This document shows, one piece after another, positions 36,522 to 45,683 of a stretch of 64,000 bases of DNA (position 1 is its first letter; each line of letters begins with the position of its first letter). Source of the DNA: an uncultured Alphaproteobacteria bacterium (lineage in GTDB: Bacteria > Pseudomonadota > Alphaproteobacteria > Methylaequorales > Methylaequoraceae); contig CACMWI010000004.1 of assembly GCA_902617375.1 (NCBI GenBank), forward strand, positions 42,353-106,352, written 5' to 3'. Position numbers and translations under genes: made by a program. Below the pieces are notes generated by a model, which saw nothing but the letters and a program-made list of their open reading frames with translations, did no database searches and was not told the DNA's origin.

Positions 36522-36758
36522 CTAGTTTTGAGAGTTTTCTATGTGCTCGATTGCTTCTTTTATTGTAGTTATTTTCTCGGCTATATCATCTGGAATTTCG
36601 ATATTAAATTCTTCTTCAAATGCCATAACAAGTTCTACCGTATCCAAACTATCTGCGCCAAGATCATCTACAAAACTGGCGCTCTCTACTACTTTTTCCT
36701 TTTCAACTCCCAAATGCTCCACTACGATTTTTTTAACTCTTTCTGGTATATCACTCAT
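36522..36758 (-). CDS. acpP: Acyl carrier protein
   Basis: A 78-residue carrier of growing acyl chains. The phosphopantetheine serine lies in [15 protein letters not shown] (residues 32-46), and the rest is acidic and helical as expected. A good Shine-Dalgarno (AAGGAA on the minus strand, about 36766-36771) precedes the ATG. The 64-base gap to fabG is the largest in this operon, so acpP may have an extra promoter there; I see none I would defend. Confidence 0.98.
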   Translation of the reverse strand: MSDIPERVKKIVVEHLGVEKEKVVESASFVDDLGADSLDTVELVMAFEEEFNIEIPDDIAEKITTIKEAIEHIENSQN

Positions 36759-36822
36759 AAACGTTCCTTTTAATTAAAGTTTCATTCATATATTAATAAA
36801 TGTTTTTTTTAAATCAAATATA

Positions 36823-37542
36823 TTATAACATTGCAAGTCCCCCATTAACATGAATGGTTTGCCCGGTAACATATTCTGATTTGTCTGATACTAAAAATTC
36901 AACACAATTTGCTACATCTTTGGGAGAGCCGATTTTTCCCATTGGAATCTTTTCAATTAAAGATTCACGCTGCGATTCAGATAAAACAGCTGTCATTGAT
37001 GTTTCAATAAAACCAGGTGCTATACAGTTTACGGTGATGTTTCTTTTTGCTAATTCAAGTGCTATAGACTTTGACATGCCGAGTATTCCAGCTTTCGAAG
37101 CACTGTAATTTGACTGGCCAAAGTTACCAGTATGACCAACGACTGAAGTAATATTTATTATACGTCCCCATTTTTTTTTAATCATATTTTTTGATAGTGC
37201 ACTCGAAAGTAAAAAGTTTGATTTTAAATTAGTATCAACAACATGTTTCCATTTTTCTAAATCCATTCTTAAGAATAAGGCATCATTTGTGACACCAGCA
37301 TTATTTATTAAAATATCAAAATCAATAGAATTGTTATTTATTTCTTTGATTATTTTTTTGATTTGATCCTCGTCACTTAAATCGCATATAAAGCTTCCTT
37401 TAATGTATTTGTTTTTTTTGCAAAGGTCTTTTATTTTGGACTCATTTCTTCCTAAAACGAATATTTCGTATTTCACTCCCAACGAGTTACAAATTTCTTC
37501 CCCAATTCCTCCGTTGGCTCCTGTTAAAAGAATTTTTCTCAT
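36823..37542 (-). CDS. fabG: 3-oxoacyl-ACP reductase
   Basis: NADPH-dependent reductase of fatty-acid synthesis, a short-chain dehydrogenase of 239 residues. The cofactor loop is TGANGGIGEEI and LINNAGVTND follows. The catalytic serine is in INITSVVG, and the YxxxK pair is in NYSASKAG. IAPGFIETSMT and VTGQTIHVNGG complete the FabG signature. The start overlaps the fabD stop by 4 bases. The position between fabD and acpP settles FabG over other SDRs. Confidence 0.96.
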   Translation of the reverse strand: MRKILLTGANGGIGEEICNSLGVKYEIFVLGRNESKIKDLCKKNKYIKGSFICDLSDEDQIKKIIKEINNNSIDFDILINNAGVTNDALFLRMDLEKWKHVVDTNLKSNFLLSSALSKNMIKKKWGRIINITSVVGHTGNFGQSNYSASKAGILGMSKSIALELAKRNITVNCIAPGFIETSMTAVLSESQRESLIEKIPMGKIGSPKDVANCVEFLVSDKSEYVTGQTIHVNGGLAML

Positions 37543-38501
37543 AAAATATCCTTAAAATTTTCAAGAAATCTATCAATGTCATCCAAATTTGACACAGTTA
37601 AAAGATTGTAATCTTTATTAATTCTCTTGTTCATTCCAGTAAGTATCTTTCCAGGTCCAATTTCGACAATAGAATTTATTTTACTTGTTGATTTAATAAT
37701 GCTTTCTCTCCATCTAACTCTGCTTGAAACTTGTTTAATTAACAATTCTTTGATTTTTTCAGAATTTTTTTCAAATTCAGCAGTTACATTGCTTATAAAA
37801 TTAGATTTTAAATCTTTTAAAACAATATCCTTCAAATAACCTTTCATCTTTTCCGATGCTTTGTTCATCAAACTACAATGAAATGGTGCACTAACTTTGA
37901 GGTCTACAATACTTCTTGCACCATTATCTTTCAAGATATCAGAAATGAAAATTACTCCATTTTCTGTTCCAGATAAAATTACTTGACCTGGACAGTTATC
38001 ATTCGCTATTTCACATAATTCTTTTGGACCAACACCGTTTTCTTCAATAATTTTTTCAACTTTTTTTATATCTAAGCCAATGACTGCAACCATCTTTGTT
38101 TTCAAATTTATAACTGAATCTTGCATAGCTTTCCCTCTTTTTCTTAAAAGAGAAGTTGCATCTTTTAAATTTAAAGCATTAAGACCACAAAGTGCCGAAT
38201 ATTCTCCTAATGAATGACCTAATACTGTATCTGAAAATTCATGAATTTTTTTTTTGGATTCGTATTCAATTACTCTTACTAAAGCCATACTAACTGACAT
38301 TATTGCTGGTTGTGTATTTTCGGTAAGGGTGAGTTCATTTTCAGGCCCATTGAAAGTAATCTTTGAAAGGTTTTGATTTAATGTATCGTCAACCTCTTTG
38401 AAAACTTCTCTGGCTACAGGGTGGTTTTCAAATAGATCTCTTCCCATACCAACAAATTGAGAACCTTGACCAGGAAAAACTACAATAATTTTATTAAACA
38501 T
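37539..38501 (-). CDS. fabD: Malonyl-CoA:ACP transacylase
   Basis: Loads malonyl units onto acyl carrier protein. The 320-residue protein starts IIVVFPGQGSQFVGMG. The nucleophile serine is in LGHSLGEYSAL, and the catalytic histidine is in SAPFHCSLM. IVEIGPGKILTG is near the C-terminus. It is the first gene of the minus-strand fatty-acid operon and is divergent from rpsF, with 115 bases between the starts that must hold both promoters. Confidence 0.96.
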   Translation of the reverse strand: MFNKIIVVFPGQGSQFVGMGRDLFENHPVAREVFKEVDDTLNQNLSKITFNGPENELTLTENTQPAIMSVSMALVRVIEYESKKKIHEFSDTVLGHSLGEYSALCGLNALNLKDATSLLRKRGKAMQDSVINLKTKMVAVIGLDIKKVEKIIEENGVGPKELCEIANDNCPGQVILSGTENGVIFISDILKDNGARSIVDLKVSAPFHCSLMNKASEKMKGYLKDIVLKDLKSNFISNVTAEFEKNSEKIKELLIKQVSSRVRWRESIIKSTSKINSIVEIGPGKILTGMNKRINKDYNLLTVSNLDDIDRFLENFKDIL

Positions 38502-38508
38502 TTTTTTG

Positions 38509-38537
38509 TTGATTAAAAATTTATTATATTGTTATAT
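38509..38537 (+). promoter_or_regulatory. Possible promoter of the rpsF operon
   Basis: TTGATT at 38509-38514 and TTATAT at 38532-38537 with 17-base spacing lie about 80 bases before rpsF. A leader of roughly 70 bases would remain. In AT-rich DNA such matches arise often by chance, so support is mainly positional. I could not make out a convincing S6-S18 binding structure in the leader. Confidence 0.3.
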
Positions 38538-38616
38538 ACACAAAGATTGAACCTTGCTATTTAATTAATTATTAAATAACTAAACTAGAAAGTTTATCCA
38601 GAAGGAAATTATAATA

Positions 38617-38940
38617 ATGTTGTATGAGAATGTTTTTATATTCAGCGGACAATTATCCCAAAAATCTGCTCAAGACAAATTTCAAGAGTCTCTAGAGGAA
38701 ATTAAGAAAGCAGGAGGGGAAATCTTGAAAAAAGAGTCCTGGGGTTTAAGAGACTTAGCATATAAAATAAAGAAAAATTCAAAAGGATATTATTTCATGA
38801 TTAATTGTAAATGTGATCCCAAAGTATTTGAATCTTTTTATATAAAAGTAAAACAAGATCCGGGTTTTTTACGTTTCATGACATTAAAAATAAAAGTAAT
38901 CGACAAAGAACCTTCACTTCTTCTAGAGAACGTAGAATGA
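38617..38940 (+). CDS. rpsF: 30S ribosomal protein S6
   Basis: A 107-residue small-subunit protein that binds next to S18 in the platform. It starts MLYENVFIFSGQLS and has the core WGLRDLAYKIKKNSKGYYF. The C-terminal DPGFLRFMTLKIK matches the family. A clear Shine-Dalgarno (AGAAGGAAA) precedes the ATG. rpsR follows after 11 bases. The C-terminal acidic tail of longer S6 proteins is short here. Confidence 0.96.
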   Translation: MLYENVFIFSGQLSQKSAQDKFQESLEEIKKAGGEILKKESWGLRDLAYKIKKNSKGYYFMINCKCDPKVFESFYIKVKQDPGFLRFMTLKIKVIDKEPSLLLENVE

Positions 38941-38951
38941 TAGAGTTATAA

Positions 38952-39197
38952 ATGAGAAATAAAGTTTTCGATAACACGTCATCTAGAATAGTTTTTTCAA
39001 AGTCTTGTCCTTTATCAGGTAAAGATGCTCCGGCTGTTGATTATAAAAACTTAAATCTTTTAAGAAAATATGTAACAGAAAAAGGAAAAATTTTACCAAG
39101 TAGAGTTACACAAGTATCAACAAAAAAACAAAAAGAGCTATCTGCTGCAATTAAAAGAGCGAGGTATTTAGCTTTGCTCCCATATGTATCTGGTTGA
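38952..39197 (+). CDS. rpsR: 30S ribosomal protein S18
   Basis: An 81-residue partner of S6. The conserved core is [23 protein letters not shown], spread over two lines of the family signature, followed by [28 protein letters not shown]. The N-terminus has one cysteine ([12 protein letters not shown]) at the place where other forms carry a short cysteine-rich segment. It overlaps the following membrane protein gene by four bases (ATGG/TGATGG region), so they are probably coupled. Confidence 0.97.
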   Translation: MRNKVFDNTSSRIVFSKSCPLSGKDAPAVDYKNLNLLRKYVTEKGKILPSRVTQVSTKKQKELSAAIKRARYLALLPYVSG

Positions 39198-40138
39198 TGG
39201 AGTCATCTCGATCTAATCAACAAAAATTTCTAATAATTCTTTATTCGACAACAGTCATTTCAGTTTTCCAACTGTTATTTTTAAAAATTTCTCCACATTT
39301 GTTTTCAATTTTAAACCCTCTACCTTTTTTAATTATTGGTCTGGCTATTAAATATTCAGATTTTTTAAAATCATGTGCTTTGGCTTTGCTAATTTTAGTT
39401 TTTATGAATTTTTTAAGTGAAGATTTTTCTCCCAAGCAACTTATTATTTTTCATTTTGTAACTTCATTTGTAACTATATTCTTTTTTGGATCCTACCACT
39501 TATCAAAAAAGATCAACCTTGATTCTTCAAATTTGCTCTCAGGAATAATAATTTTTTTTATATTCATTTTAACTTTCTTCTATTTATTATTTTTCAATGA
39601 TTTTGAGTATGAAAAGTTAAATGCTTTCGTACAAAAATCAATTAATCAGATTATTTCAAATTATGGGCTACAAAAAAACAATGAGTTAGATAAGGTTATT
39701 CAGATTGTAATGATAATATTACCATCAATTAATTCTTTAATTTTTTTCATGACATTTAGTTTAAATTTTATTTTTTCAAAATTTGTCTTAAAAAAATTAA
39801 TGATTAAACCAGTTGAAAATATTAACTTTATTGATTTTACAACTCCATTATGGTTTTCATTTATTTACTTATTGATGCTTCTTATTGTTCTAACTCAAAA
39901 TCAAAATTCGCAAATGTTTGTTTTAAGTATTAATACATTAATTTGTATGTCATTTAGTTTTCTCTTGGAAGGTTACATTGCATTTAATAATCATTTTAAA
40001 AAAATTAAAATTAATAATTTTATTAAATTTTTAATTATATTTTTACTTTTTGTATTTTTAGGGTATGTTCTTTTTTTAATATTGCTATTTTTAGGACTGT
40101 TTGAAAACATAAGTAAAAAGGTGAATAAAAAAAAGTAA
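39194..40138 (+). CDS. DUF2232 multi-span membrane protein
   Basis: A 314-residue integral membrane protein with about eight hydrophobic helices and few conserved polar residues. Its place between rpsR and rplI is the usual position of the DUF2232 (YybS-like) family in alphaproteobacteria, and the predicted topology agrees. The second half has [15 protein letters not shown] and later [15 protein letters not shown]. No enzymatic motif is visible and the function is unknown. It starts inside the rpsR stop region and ends two bases before rplI. Confidence 0.7.
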   Translation: MMESSRSNQQKFLIILYSTTVISVFQLLFLKISPHLFSILNPLPFLIIGLAIKYSDFLKSCALALLILVFMNFLSEDFSPKQLIIFHFVTSFVTIFFFGSYHLSKKINLDSSNLLSGIIIFFIFILTFFYLLFFNDFEYEKLNAFVQKSINQIISNYGLQKNNELDKVIQIVMIILPSINSLIFFMTFSLNFIFSKFVLKKLMIKPVENINFIDFTTPLWFSFIYLLMLLIVLTQNQNSQMFVLSINTLICMSFSFLLEGYIAFNNHFKKIKINNFIKFLIIFLLFVFLGYVLFLILLFLGLFENISKKVNKKK

Positions 40139-40140
40139 TT

Positions 40141-40851
40141 ATGGAAGTTATATTATTAGAATCTTTTGATAGGTTGGGTCAAATCGGGGACATTGTAAAT
40201 GTTAAAAACGGATTTGCACGTAACTTTTTGATTCCACAAAAAAAAGCATTAAGGGCAAATAAAGAAAACAAAGAAAAATTTTTAAAGATAAAAAACGATT
40301 TATTTGAAAAAAATAAAAAAATAGTCGAAGAATCTAAAGTAATTTTAAAAAAAATCGAGAATAAGGATATAGTGTTCATCAGAAACGCAAGTGACAACGG
40401 GCAACTTTATGGATCGGTTTCACCAAAAGATATCGCAAATTATTTTAATGAAAAAAAAATTAGCATCAAACCTTCAAACATTAACTTACATACTTCTATA
40501 AAAAAAATAGGAATATATGATCTTAATGTTAAATTACATGCAGATGTTGGGTGTAATCTGAAAATTAACGTGGCAACATCAGAAGAAAATGCAAAAAAAC
40601 AAAAACTTGAGTCAGAAACCATAGATAAAAGTCCAAATGAATCAGCAAAGATAAATGATAAAAATAAAACTGATCAAGATAACGAATTGGTAACCACAAA
40701 AAATGAGGATGAGATACCTGAAGAAATCGGTAAAAATAAAAAAACTAGCAAAGATTCCAGCAATATTGATTCTAATACAAATACTGAAAAGACAAATGAG
40801 GAAATCAAAGCGGAAAAAATCAAAAATCCTGAAATTAAAGCAACCGAATGA
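40141..40851 (+). CDS. rplI: 50S ribosomal protein L9 with long disordered C-terminal tail
   Basis: The N-terminal rRNA-binding domain is canonical: MEVILLESFDRLGQIGDIVNVKNGFARNFL is split by the signature G-x-x-G and NGFARNFLIP. A charged connecting helix and the C-terminal domain follow (LYGSVSPKDIANYF, to about residue 150). From about residue 155 to 236 there is an extra low-complexity tail of lysine, glutamate, asparagine, serine and threonine with no predicted fold. Typical L9 has about 150 residues; extended forms occur in alphaproteobacteria but 236 is long. The frame is unbroken, so this is not a frameshift. Confidence 0.93.
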   Translation: MEVILLESFDRLGQIGDIVNVKNGFARNFLIPQKKALRANKENKEKFLKIKNDLFEKNKKIVEESKVILKKIENKDIVFIRNASDNGQLYGSVSPKDIANYFNEKKISIKPSNINLHTSIKKIGIYDLNVKLHADVGCNLKINVATSEENAKKQKLESETIDKSPNESAKINDKNKTDQDNELVTTKNEDEIPEEIGKNKKTSKDSSNIDSNTNTEKTNEEIKAEKIKNPEIKATE

Positions 40852-40966
40852 TATATCAATAAGTTGTTATCTCTTTGCGTATAAAATTTGGATATAATTG
40901 TTATAACTACTTAAAATAATATACAATTAACCCTAAACCTTAACTTAATTAATCTTTGATAATAAA

Positions 40967-41923
40967 ATGCTGTTAAGCATATCTACACTTTTAATAGGAC
41001 TTTTACTTTTGGTAAAGGGAGCTGAGATACTTATATCGTGTGCAATCGCAATTGGCAAAAAACTTAGAGTTTCAGAATTCTTTATTGGATTAATAGTCGT
41101 AGGTTTTGGAACTTCACTATGCGAACTAGTTGTCTCAATAGATGCAGTTATTAAAGGATCTCCCGATATTTCAGTAGGAAATGTCATTGGTTCAAATATT
41201 GCGAATATTTTTTTAGTGACATTTGCAGCAGGCCTGACATCTGAGTTAAAGTCTATAAAAGTATCAAAATTTGACCTTTTTTTTCATCTTGGTGCACACT
41301 TTATTTTTACATTAATATTTATATTAGCTTTTTTAAGTGCAAAATATGGATTATTTTTCATTTTTTTATTTACTTTTTATCTATTTAGGAGTTTTAAAAA
41401 TTCTGATTCAAAAAGCAAAGATGAAATCGTGTTAGAAAAAGATTTTTTTTCAAAAATTTCATTTAAGCATCCCTTACTTTACGGATTACCTGTGGCTGGG
41501 GGTTCCATTGGTATTACGCTTTTTGGTGCAGATATAACTGTTGATTCTGCTATATCTATCTCAACCATCCTAAATATTTCAGACTCATTTATCGGCTTGA
41601 CTATAATTGCTCTAGGAACATCTTTACCCGAAATTGCTACCTCAATCACAGCCGCAAGAAAAGGTAAATCTAACATTATTATTGGGAATATTATCGGATC
41701 GAATATATACAATTTATTACTTATTCTTGGTTTTACATCACTATTTAATTCTTTCTCATACAATAAAGACATTCTGTTAGATGATGTTTATTTTTTAAGT
41801 TTTGCGGCCGTTATTTTTACTTTATTTATTTCAAATGGAATTGGCATTGGCAGAAAAGTCTCTATCACATGCTTTTTAATTTATTTAATGTACTTAGGAA
41901 ATCTCTATTTAACTAATTTTTAA
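40967..41923 (+). CDS. Calcium/sodium antiporter (CaCA family, YrbG type)
   Basis: A 318-residue membrane exchanger with about ten helices. The two alpha repeats are plain: GFGTSLCELVVS with GNVIGSNIANIF in the first half, and ALGTSLPEIATS with GNIIGSNIYNLL in the second. These inverted repeats form the ion-binding centre of cation/Ca2+ exchangers. The protein would extrude calcium (or other cations) in exchange for sodium. A central cytoplasmic loop with charged residues (about 145-165) separates the halves. It stands alone between rplI (115 bases) and dnaB (77 bases). Confidence 0.9.
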   Translation: MLLSISTLLIGLLLLVKGAEILISCAIAIGKKLRVSEFFIGLIVVGFGTSLCELVVSIDAVIKGSPDISVGNVIGSNIANIFLVTFAAGLTSELKSIKVSKFDLFFHLGAHFIFTLIFILAFLSAKYGLFFIFLFTFYLFRSFKNSDSKSKDEIVLEKDFFSKISFKHPLLYGLPVAGGSIGITLFGADITVDSAISISTILNISDSFIGLTIIALGTSLPEIATSITAARKGKSNIIIGNIIGSNIYNLLLILGFTSLFNSFSYNKDILLDDVYFLSFAAVIFTLFISNGIGIGRKVSITCFLIYLMYLGNLYLTNF

Positions 41924-42000
41924 AAAGTTATACTCATTATCCACTTAATTAACAGGCAAAAAATAAATGCTTAATGATAAGAGTTTGTTATTATGCAGAA

Positions 42001-43458
42001 ATGGCTACTTCAGAAAGTAACAAATTAACCAATATAGTTTCATCCAAAAATCTAAATCTTACAAGAGAAGTCCCGGTTAATACTGGTGCAGAACAAGCTC
42101 TATTAGGGGCAATTCTCTCTAACAACCTTGCTTTTGAAAAAGTAGAGGAATTTTTAGAACCTGAGTATTTTTCAAGCAAGATAAATAACATAATTTTTAA
42201 ATCAATTAAAAAATTGATTGGTAACGATCAAATCGCTGATTTAAATACTGTAAAGGTGCAACTTGATGGAAATGAAGAGTTTGCAGAAAACGGTGGATTG
42301 TCTTATCTCTTAAAGCTTTGTGAAAACACAGTAAGTATAATAAATTCAAAACAATACGGAGAATTAATTTATGACCTTTATCTGAGAAGGAGACTAATAG
42401 ACCTTGGAACAAATTTGATAAACAATTCTTATGATATCGAAGAAGCCAGCAACTCAAGAGCTTTAATCGAAAAAACTGAGCAGAATCTTTTTAATCTCAT
42501 TCAAAATAATGAATTTGATAGTGGTCCAAGAGATTTTGAAGAAATAATGCAAAGAACCATTGATTATGCTGAAAAAGCATTTAAGAAGAGTGAGGATGTG
42601 ATAGGCCTAAAAACAGGTTTAAGAGATTTTGATAAGAAGATAGGAGGGCTTCACAAATCCGACTTAATTATTATTGCTGGCAGACCATCAATGGGGAAAA
42701 CAGCATTTGCAACAAATATAGCCTCAAATATCTCTAAAGAGCTAGAAAATAACAAAAAAAATGTTCTTTTCTTTTCACTTGAGATGTCATCTGAACAACT
42801 AGCAACAAGATTATTAGGTGAGCTTTCAGAAATTTCATCAGAAAATATTAGGACTGGTAATCTCTCAAAAAAAGATTTTAGTAAGATTTTATCATCAAGC
42901 GATGATTTAAAAAAACTCAATTTATTTATAGATGACACACCAGCATTAAATATTGCTTCCATTAGAACGAGAGCAAGAAGACTAAAGAGAAAATTTGGTC
43001 TGGATCTAATTATTTTAGATTATCTTCAACTAGTAAATGGTGAATCAAAAAAAATGAATGATAATCGCGTTCAGGAAATTTCTGAAATAACAAGAGGACT
43101 AAAAGCTATTGCCAAAGAACTGGATTTACCTGTTATTGCTCTATCTCAATTATCCAGAAAAGTTGAAGATAGAGAAGAGAAAAGACCACAACTTGCAGAT
43201 CTTCGTGAATCAGGAGCTATAGAGCAAGACGCTGATCTAGTTGTCTTTCTATACAGAGAGGAATATTACCTTGCTCGAACAGAGCCTACTGAAGGAACAG
43301 AAAAACATGAAATGTGGACAAATAAAATGGAAAAAGTTCATAATATTGCAGAAGCCATAATTGCAAAACATAGACATGGACCAATTTCTAAAGTAAAACT
43401 TCATTTTAATCCAAGTTGGACAAAATTTTCTGATTTGGCTGAAAGTAATTTTACGTAA
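42001..43458 (+). CDS. dnaB: Replicative DNA helicase
   Basis: The hexameric helicase that unwinds DNA at the fork. I start it at the ATG at 42001 (485 residues); an in-frame ATG at 41974 would add nine residues unlike the family. The N-terminal domain begins PVNTGAEQALLGAIL. Walker A is AGRPSMGKTAFA, followed by LFFSLEMSSEQLATRL. Walker B is LIILDYLQL, and SQLSRKVEDREEKRPQLADLRESGAIEQDAD with VFLYREEYY is typical (motif split here). In related genomes alr and radA follow; here mlaE follows instead. Confidence 0.97.
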   Translation: MATSESNKLTNIVSSKNLNLTREVPVNTGAEQALLGAILSNNLAFEKVEEFLEPEYFSSKINNIIFKSIKKLIGNDQIADLNTVKVQLDGNEEFAENGGLSYLLKLCENTVSIINSKQYGELIYDLYLRRRLIDLGTNLINNSYDIEEASNSRALIEKTEQNLFNLIQNNEFDSGPRDFEEIMQRTIDYAEKAFKKSEDVIGLKTGLRDFDKKIGGLHKSDLIIIAGRPSMGKTAFATNIASNISKELENNKKNVLFFSLEMSSEQLATRLLGELSEISSENIRTGNLSKKDFSKILSSSDDLKKLNLFIDDTPALNIASIRTRARRLKRKFGLDLIILDYLQLVNGESKKMNDNRVQEISEITRGLKAIAKELDLPVIALSQLSRKVEDREEKRPQLADLRESGAIEQDADLVVFLYREEYYLARTEPTEGTEKHEMWTNKMEKVHNIAEAIIAKHRHGPISKVKLHFNPSWTKFSDLAESNFT

Positions 43459-43537
43459 ATTTTTTTTCCTGGAACTATCAAAATAGGAAATTTTATTATT
43501 ATTTATTTATAGTAAAAAAAACAATATATTGGCATTA

Positions 43538-44335
43538 ATGACAAGATTGCTTTCCAGCGCCTTAACTTTAACAAAAAGATTATTTAAAATTATATTTTCT
43601 TTTTTTTATTCCATTGGTGAGATAGTTGAATTTTTTTTAAAATGTGTAAAATATTTCATTACTGAAAAATTCTATGTAAATATTTTTCTCAAACAATTCT
43701 TGAAGATTGGTTTTAACTCTTTACCAGTGGTAGGTTTAACTTCTATATTCACTGGTATGGTTTTAGCACTTCAATCTTATACTGGATTTTCAAGATTTTC
43801 TGCAGAAAGTGCAATTCCAAACGTTGTTGTATTATCCATTACAAGAGAACTAGCACCAGTACTAGCTGGTCTTATGGTTGCAGGAAGATCAGGTGCAGCT
43901 ATTGCTGCTGAGATAGGAACAATGAAGGTTACTGAACAAATTGACGCACTCAAAACACTGTCAACTAATCCATTTAATTATCTTATCATCCCAAGAATTT
44001 TAGCAGGTATTATTTCACTCCCACTTCTAGTTATAGTTGGGGATATTATTGGAGTTATGGGTGGTTATTTAATTTGCGTAAATCTATTAAACTTTAATCC
44101 AACTGTATACCTTCAAAATACATATAATTTTGTTGAATTTATTGACGTTTTTAGCGGCTTAGTTAAGGCTTCTGTTTTTGGTTTTTTAATAACCTTTATG
44201 GGTTGCTACCACGGATTCAATGCAAAAGGAGGCGCACAAGGAGTTGGTCAATCGACTACATATTCTGTTGTTTCATCTTCTATTCTGATTTTATTAATGA
44301 ATTATATAATCACTTCCTTCTTCTTTAGACTATGA
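43538..44335 (+). CDS. mlaE: MlaE-type ABC transporter permease
   Basis: Inner-membrane permease of the Mla system, which moves phospholipids between outer and inner membranes. I use the ATG at 43538 (265 residues) over a TTG nine bases upstream. The core GLTSIFTGMVLALQSY, the family block ELAPVLAGLMVAGRSGAAIAAEIGTMKVTEQIDAL (here in two adjoining parts) and the C-terminal GGAQGVGQSTTYSVV are conserved. It overlaps mlaF by four bases. The substrate-binding MlaD is not next to it, so the complete transporter depends on a gene elsewhere. Confidence 0.92.
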   Translation: MTRLLSSALTLTKRLFKIIFSFFYSIGEIVEFFLKCVKYFITEKFYVNIFLKQFLKIGFNSLPVVGLTSIFTGMVLALQSYTGFSRFSAESAIPNVVVLSITRELAPVLAGLMVAGRSGAAIAAEIGTMKVTEQIDALKTLSTNPFNYLIIPRILAGIISLPLLVIVGDIIGVMGGYLICVNLLNFNPTVYLQNTYNFVEFIDVFSGLVKASVFGFLITFMGCYHGFNAKGGAQGVGQSTTYSVVSSSILILLMNYIITSFFFRL

Positions 44336-45045
44336 GAAAAAAAAAAATAATCGTTAAGGATATTTATAAAAGTTTTAAAGAAAAGGTTGTATTAAATAAA
44401 CTTAATCTTGACGTTTATGAATCTGAGTCTCTTTCAATTATCGGAGAGTCAGGATCAGGAAAGTCAATTCTTACAAGATGTATAGTTGGTTTGCTAAAAT
44501 ATGATAATGGGTCAATTAGTTTTGGCAATCTTAATAATATTAACAATCTGAATGACAAAGAAAAAATGGATTATATGTCAAAATTTGGAATATTATTTCA
44601 GAATTCAGCCCTTCTTGACAGTTTGAACATAAAAGAAAACCTTAAATTTGCAAGTAAACAAGACTCCTTTAATAAAATTTTGGACGAAGTAGGTCTTCCT
44701 AATTCAATCTTGAAGAAATATCCCTCTGAACTCTCAGTTGGAATGCAAAAAAGAGTGGGCCTTGCAAGAGCAATTCTTAAAAAACCAGAAGTTCTCATAT
44801 TAGACGAGCCAACAACAGGTTTAGATCCAATCATCGCTAGACAAATAAACTCGCTTATTAAAAATTTAGTTAAAAAAAGTAAGATTACCACAATAACGGT
44901 TACACATGACATGGAGAGTGTGTATGAGTTCGCCGATTATGTTGCTTTTTTAAAAAAGGGAATTATCGAATGGTATGGAAAGGCAAGAAAAATAAATAAA
45001 TCAAGAAATAGTTCAGTTATTAATTTTATAAAAGGAATCAATTAA
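44332..45045 (+). CDS. mlaF: MlaF-type ABC transporter ATP-binding protein
   Basis: The ATPase partner of MlaE. The 237-residue protein has Walker A GESGSGKSILTR, a signature region LSVGMQKRVGLARAI (the usual LSGGM is LSVGM) and Walker B VLILDEPTTGLDP. The H-loop is TVTHDM. The Q-loop region reads GILFQNSALLDSLNIKENL. The ATG overlaps the mlaE stop by four bases; cvpA begins right after the stop. It follows the common alphaproteobacterial placement of mlaEF near cvpA-purF. Confidence 0.93.
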   Translation: MRKKKIIVKDIYKSFKEKVVLNKLNLDVYESESLSIIGESGSGKSILTRCIVGLLKYDNGSISFGNLNNINNLNDKEKMDYMSKFGILFQNSALLDSLNIKENLKFASKQDSFNKILDEVGLPNSILKKYPSELSVGMQKRVGLARAILKKPEVLILDEPTTGLDPIIARQINSLIKNLVKKSKITTITVTHDMESVYEFADYVAFLKKGIIEWYGKARKINKSRNSSVINFIKGIN

Positions 45046-45046
45046 G

Positions 45047-45682
45047 ATGTTTGATGTAATAATTTTAGTTTTAATTTTTATTTCTGCTTTATTTGCATTT
45101 TTTAGAGGCCTTTCTCTAGAGTTATTATCAATAAGTGTTTGGATAATATCTTTTTTTGTATCTTACACTTATGGCAACAATTTGATTAATTTTTTTAATA
45201 AAATAATAAATAATATTTTGATCTCAACTACGATATCTTACGTCGTTACATTTTTGATAATTTTTGTTATTTTTTCTTTTTTAACAAGAAAGTTTTCGGT
45301 TTTTATAAAGGACAGTTATGTTGGACTTATTGACAAAAGTCTTGGTTTTATATTTGGAATTTTGAGAGGATATGTAATAGTTGGTCTGTGTTTTTTTTTA
45401 TTTGACTATTTCTATAATGGAAAAAGATTGGAATTTATTGATAATTCAAAAATTATTCCGGTTATAAAAATAACGAATAATGAAATATTTCGATTTCTAA
45501 AAATTGACAATAAGTATTCTGAAAATTTGAGTACTGAAATTAAAAAAAAGTCTGATCTTCTTTTTGAAAAAAGTATTGACTCAAAACTTCGTATAAAAAA
45601 AAATAGTAAAAATCAAGAAAACATTTATAACGAGAGTGGAAGAAAAAATATTGAAAATATTATAGAAAATAATTTGGAATAA
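45047..45682 (+). CDS. cvpA: CvpA family membrane protein
   Basis: A 211-residue protein with four membrane helices in the first 130 residues. It starts MFDVIILVLIFISALFAFFRGL, and the conserved FRG segment and LGFIFGILRGYVIVGL are typical of CvpA. The C-terminal 80 residues are charged, lysine-rich and probably cytoplasmic. CvpA is linked to colicin V production and envelope stress, and is usually encoded just before purF, as here (one-base gap). Biochemical function is not established. Confidence 0.88.
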   Translation: MFDVIILVLIFISALFAFFRGLSLELLSISVWIISFFVSYTYGNNLINFFNKIINNILISTTISYVVTFLIIFVIFSFLTRKFSVFIKDSYVGLIDKSLGFIFGILRGYVIVGLCFFLFDYFYNGKRLEFIDNSKIIPVIKITNNEIFRFLKIDNKYSENLSTEIKKKSDLLFEKSIDSKLRIKKNSKNQENIYNESGRKNIENIIENNLE

Positions 45683-45683
45683 A

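Noticed and set aside
36528..36777. Two overlapping plus-strand frames of about 80 residues
   Set aside because: Both are opposite acpP, an unmistakable gene, and show no recognisable protein features.
43465..43490. TTTCCT / AGGAAA inverted repeat after dnaB, a possible terminator
   Set aside because: Six weak pairs around a 14-base loop and no solid T tract; it may be chance.
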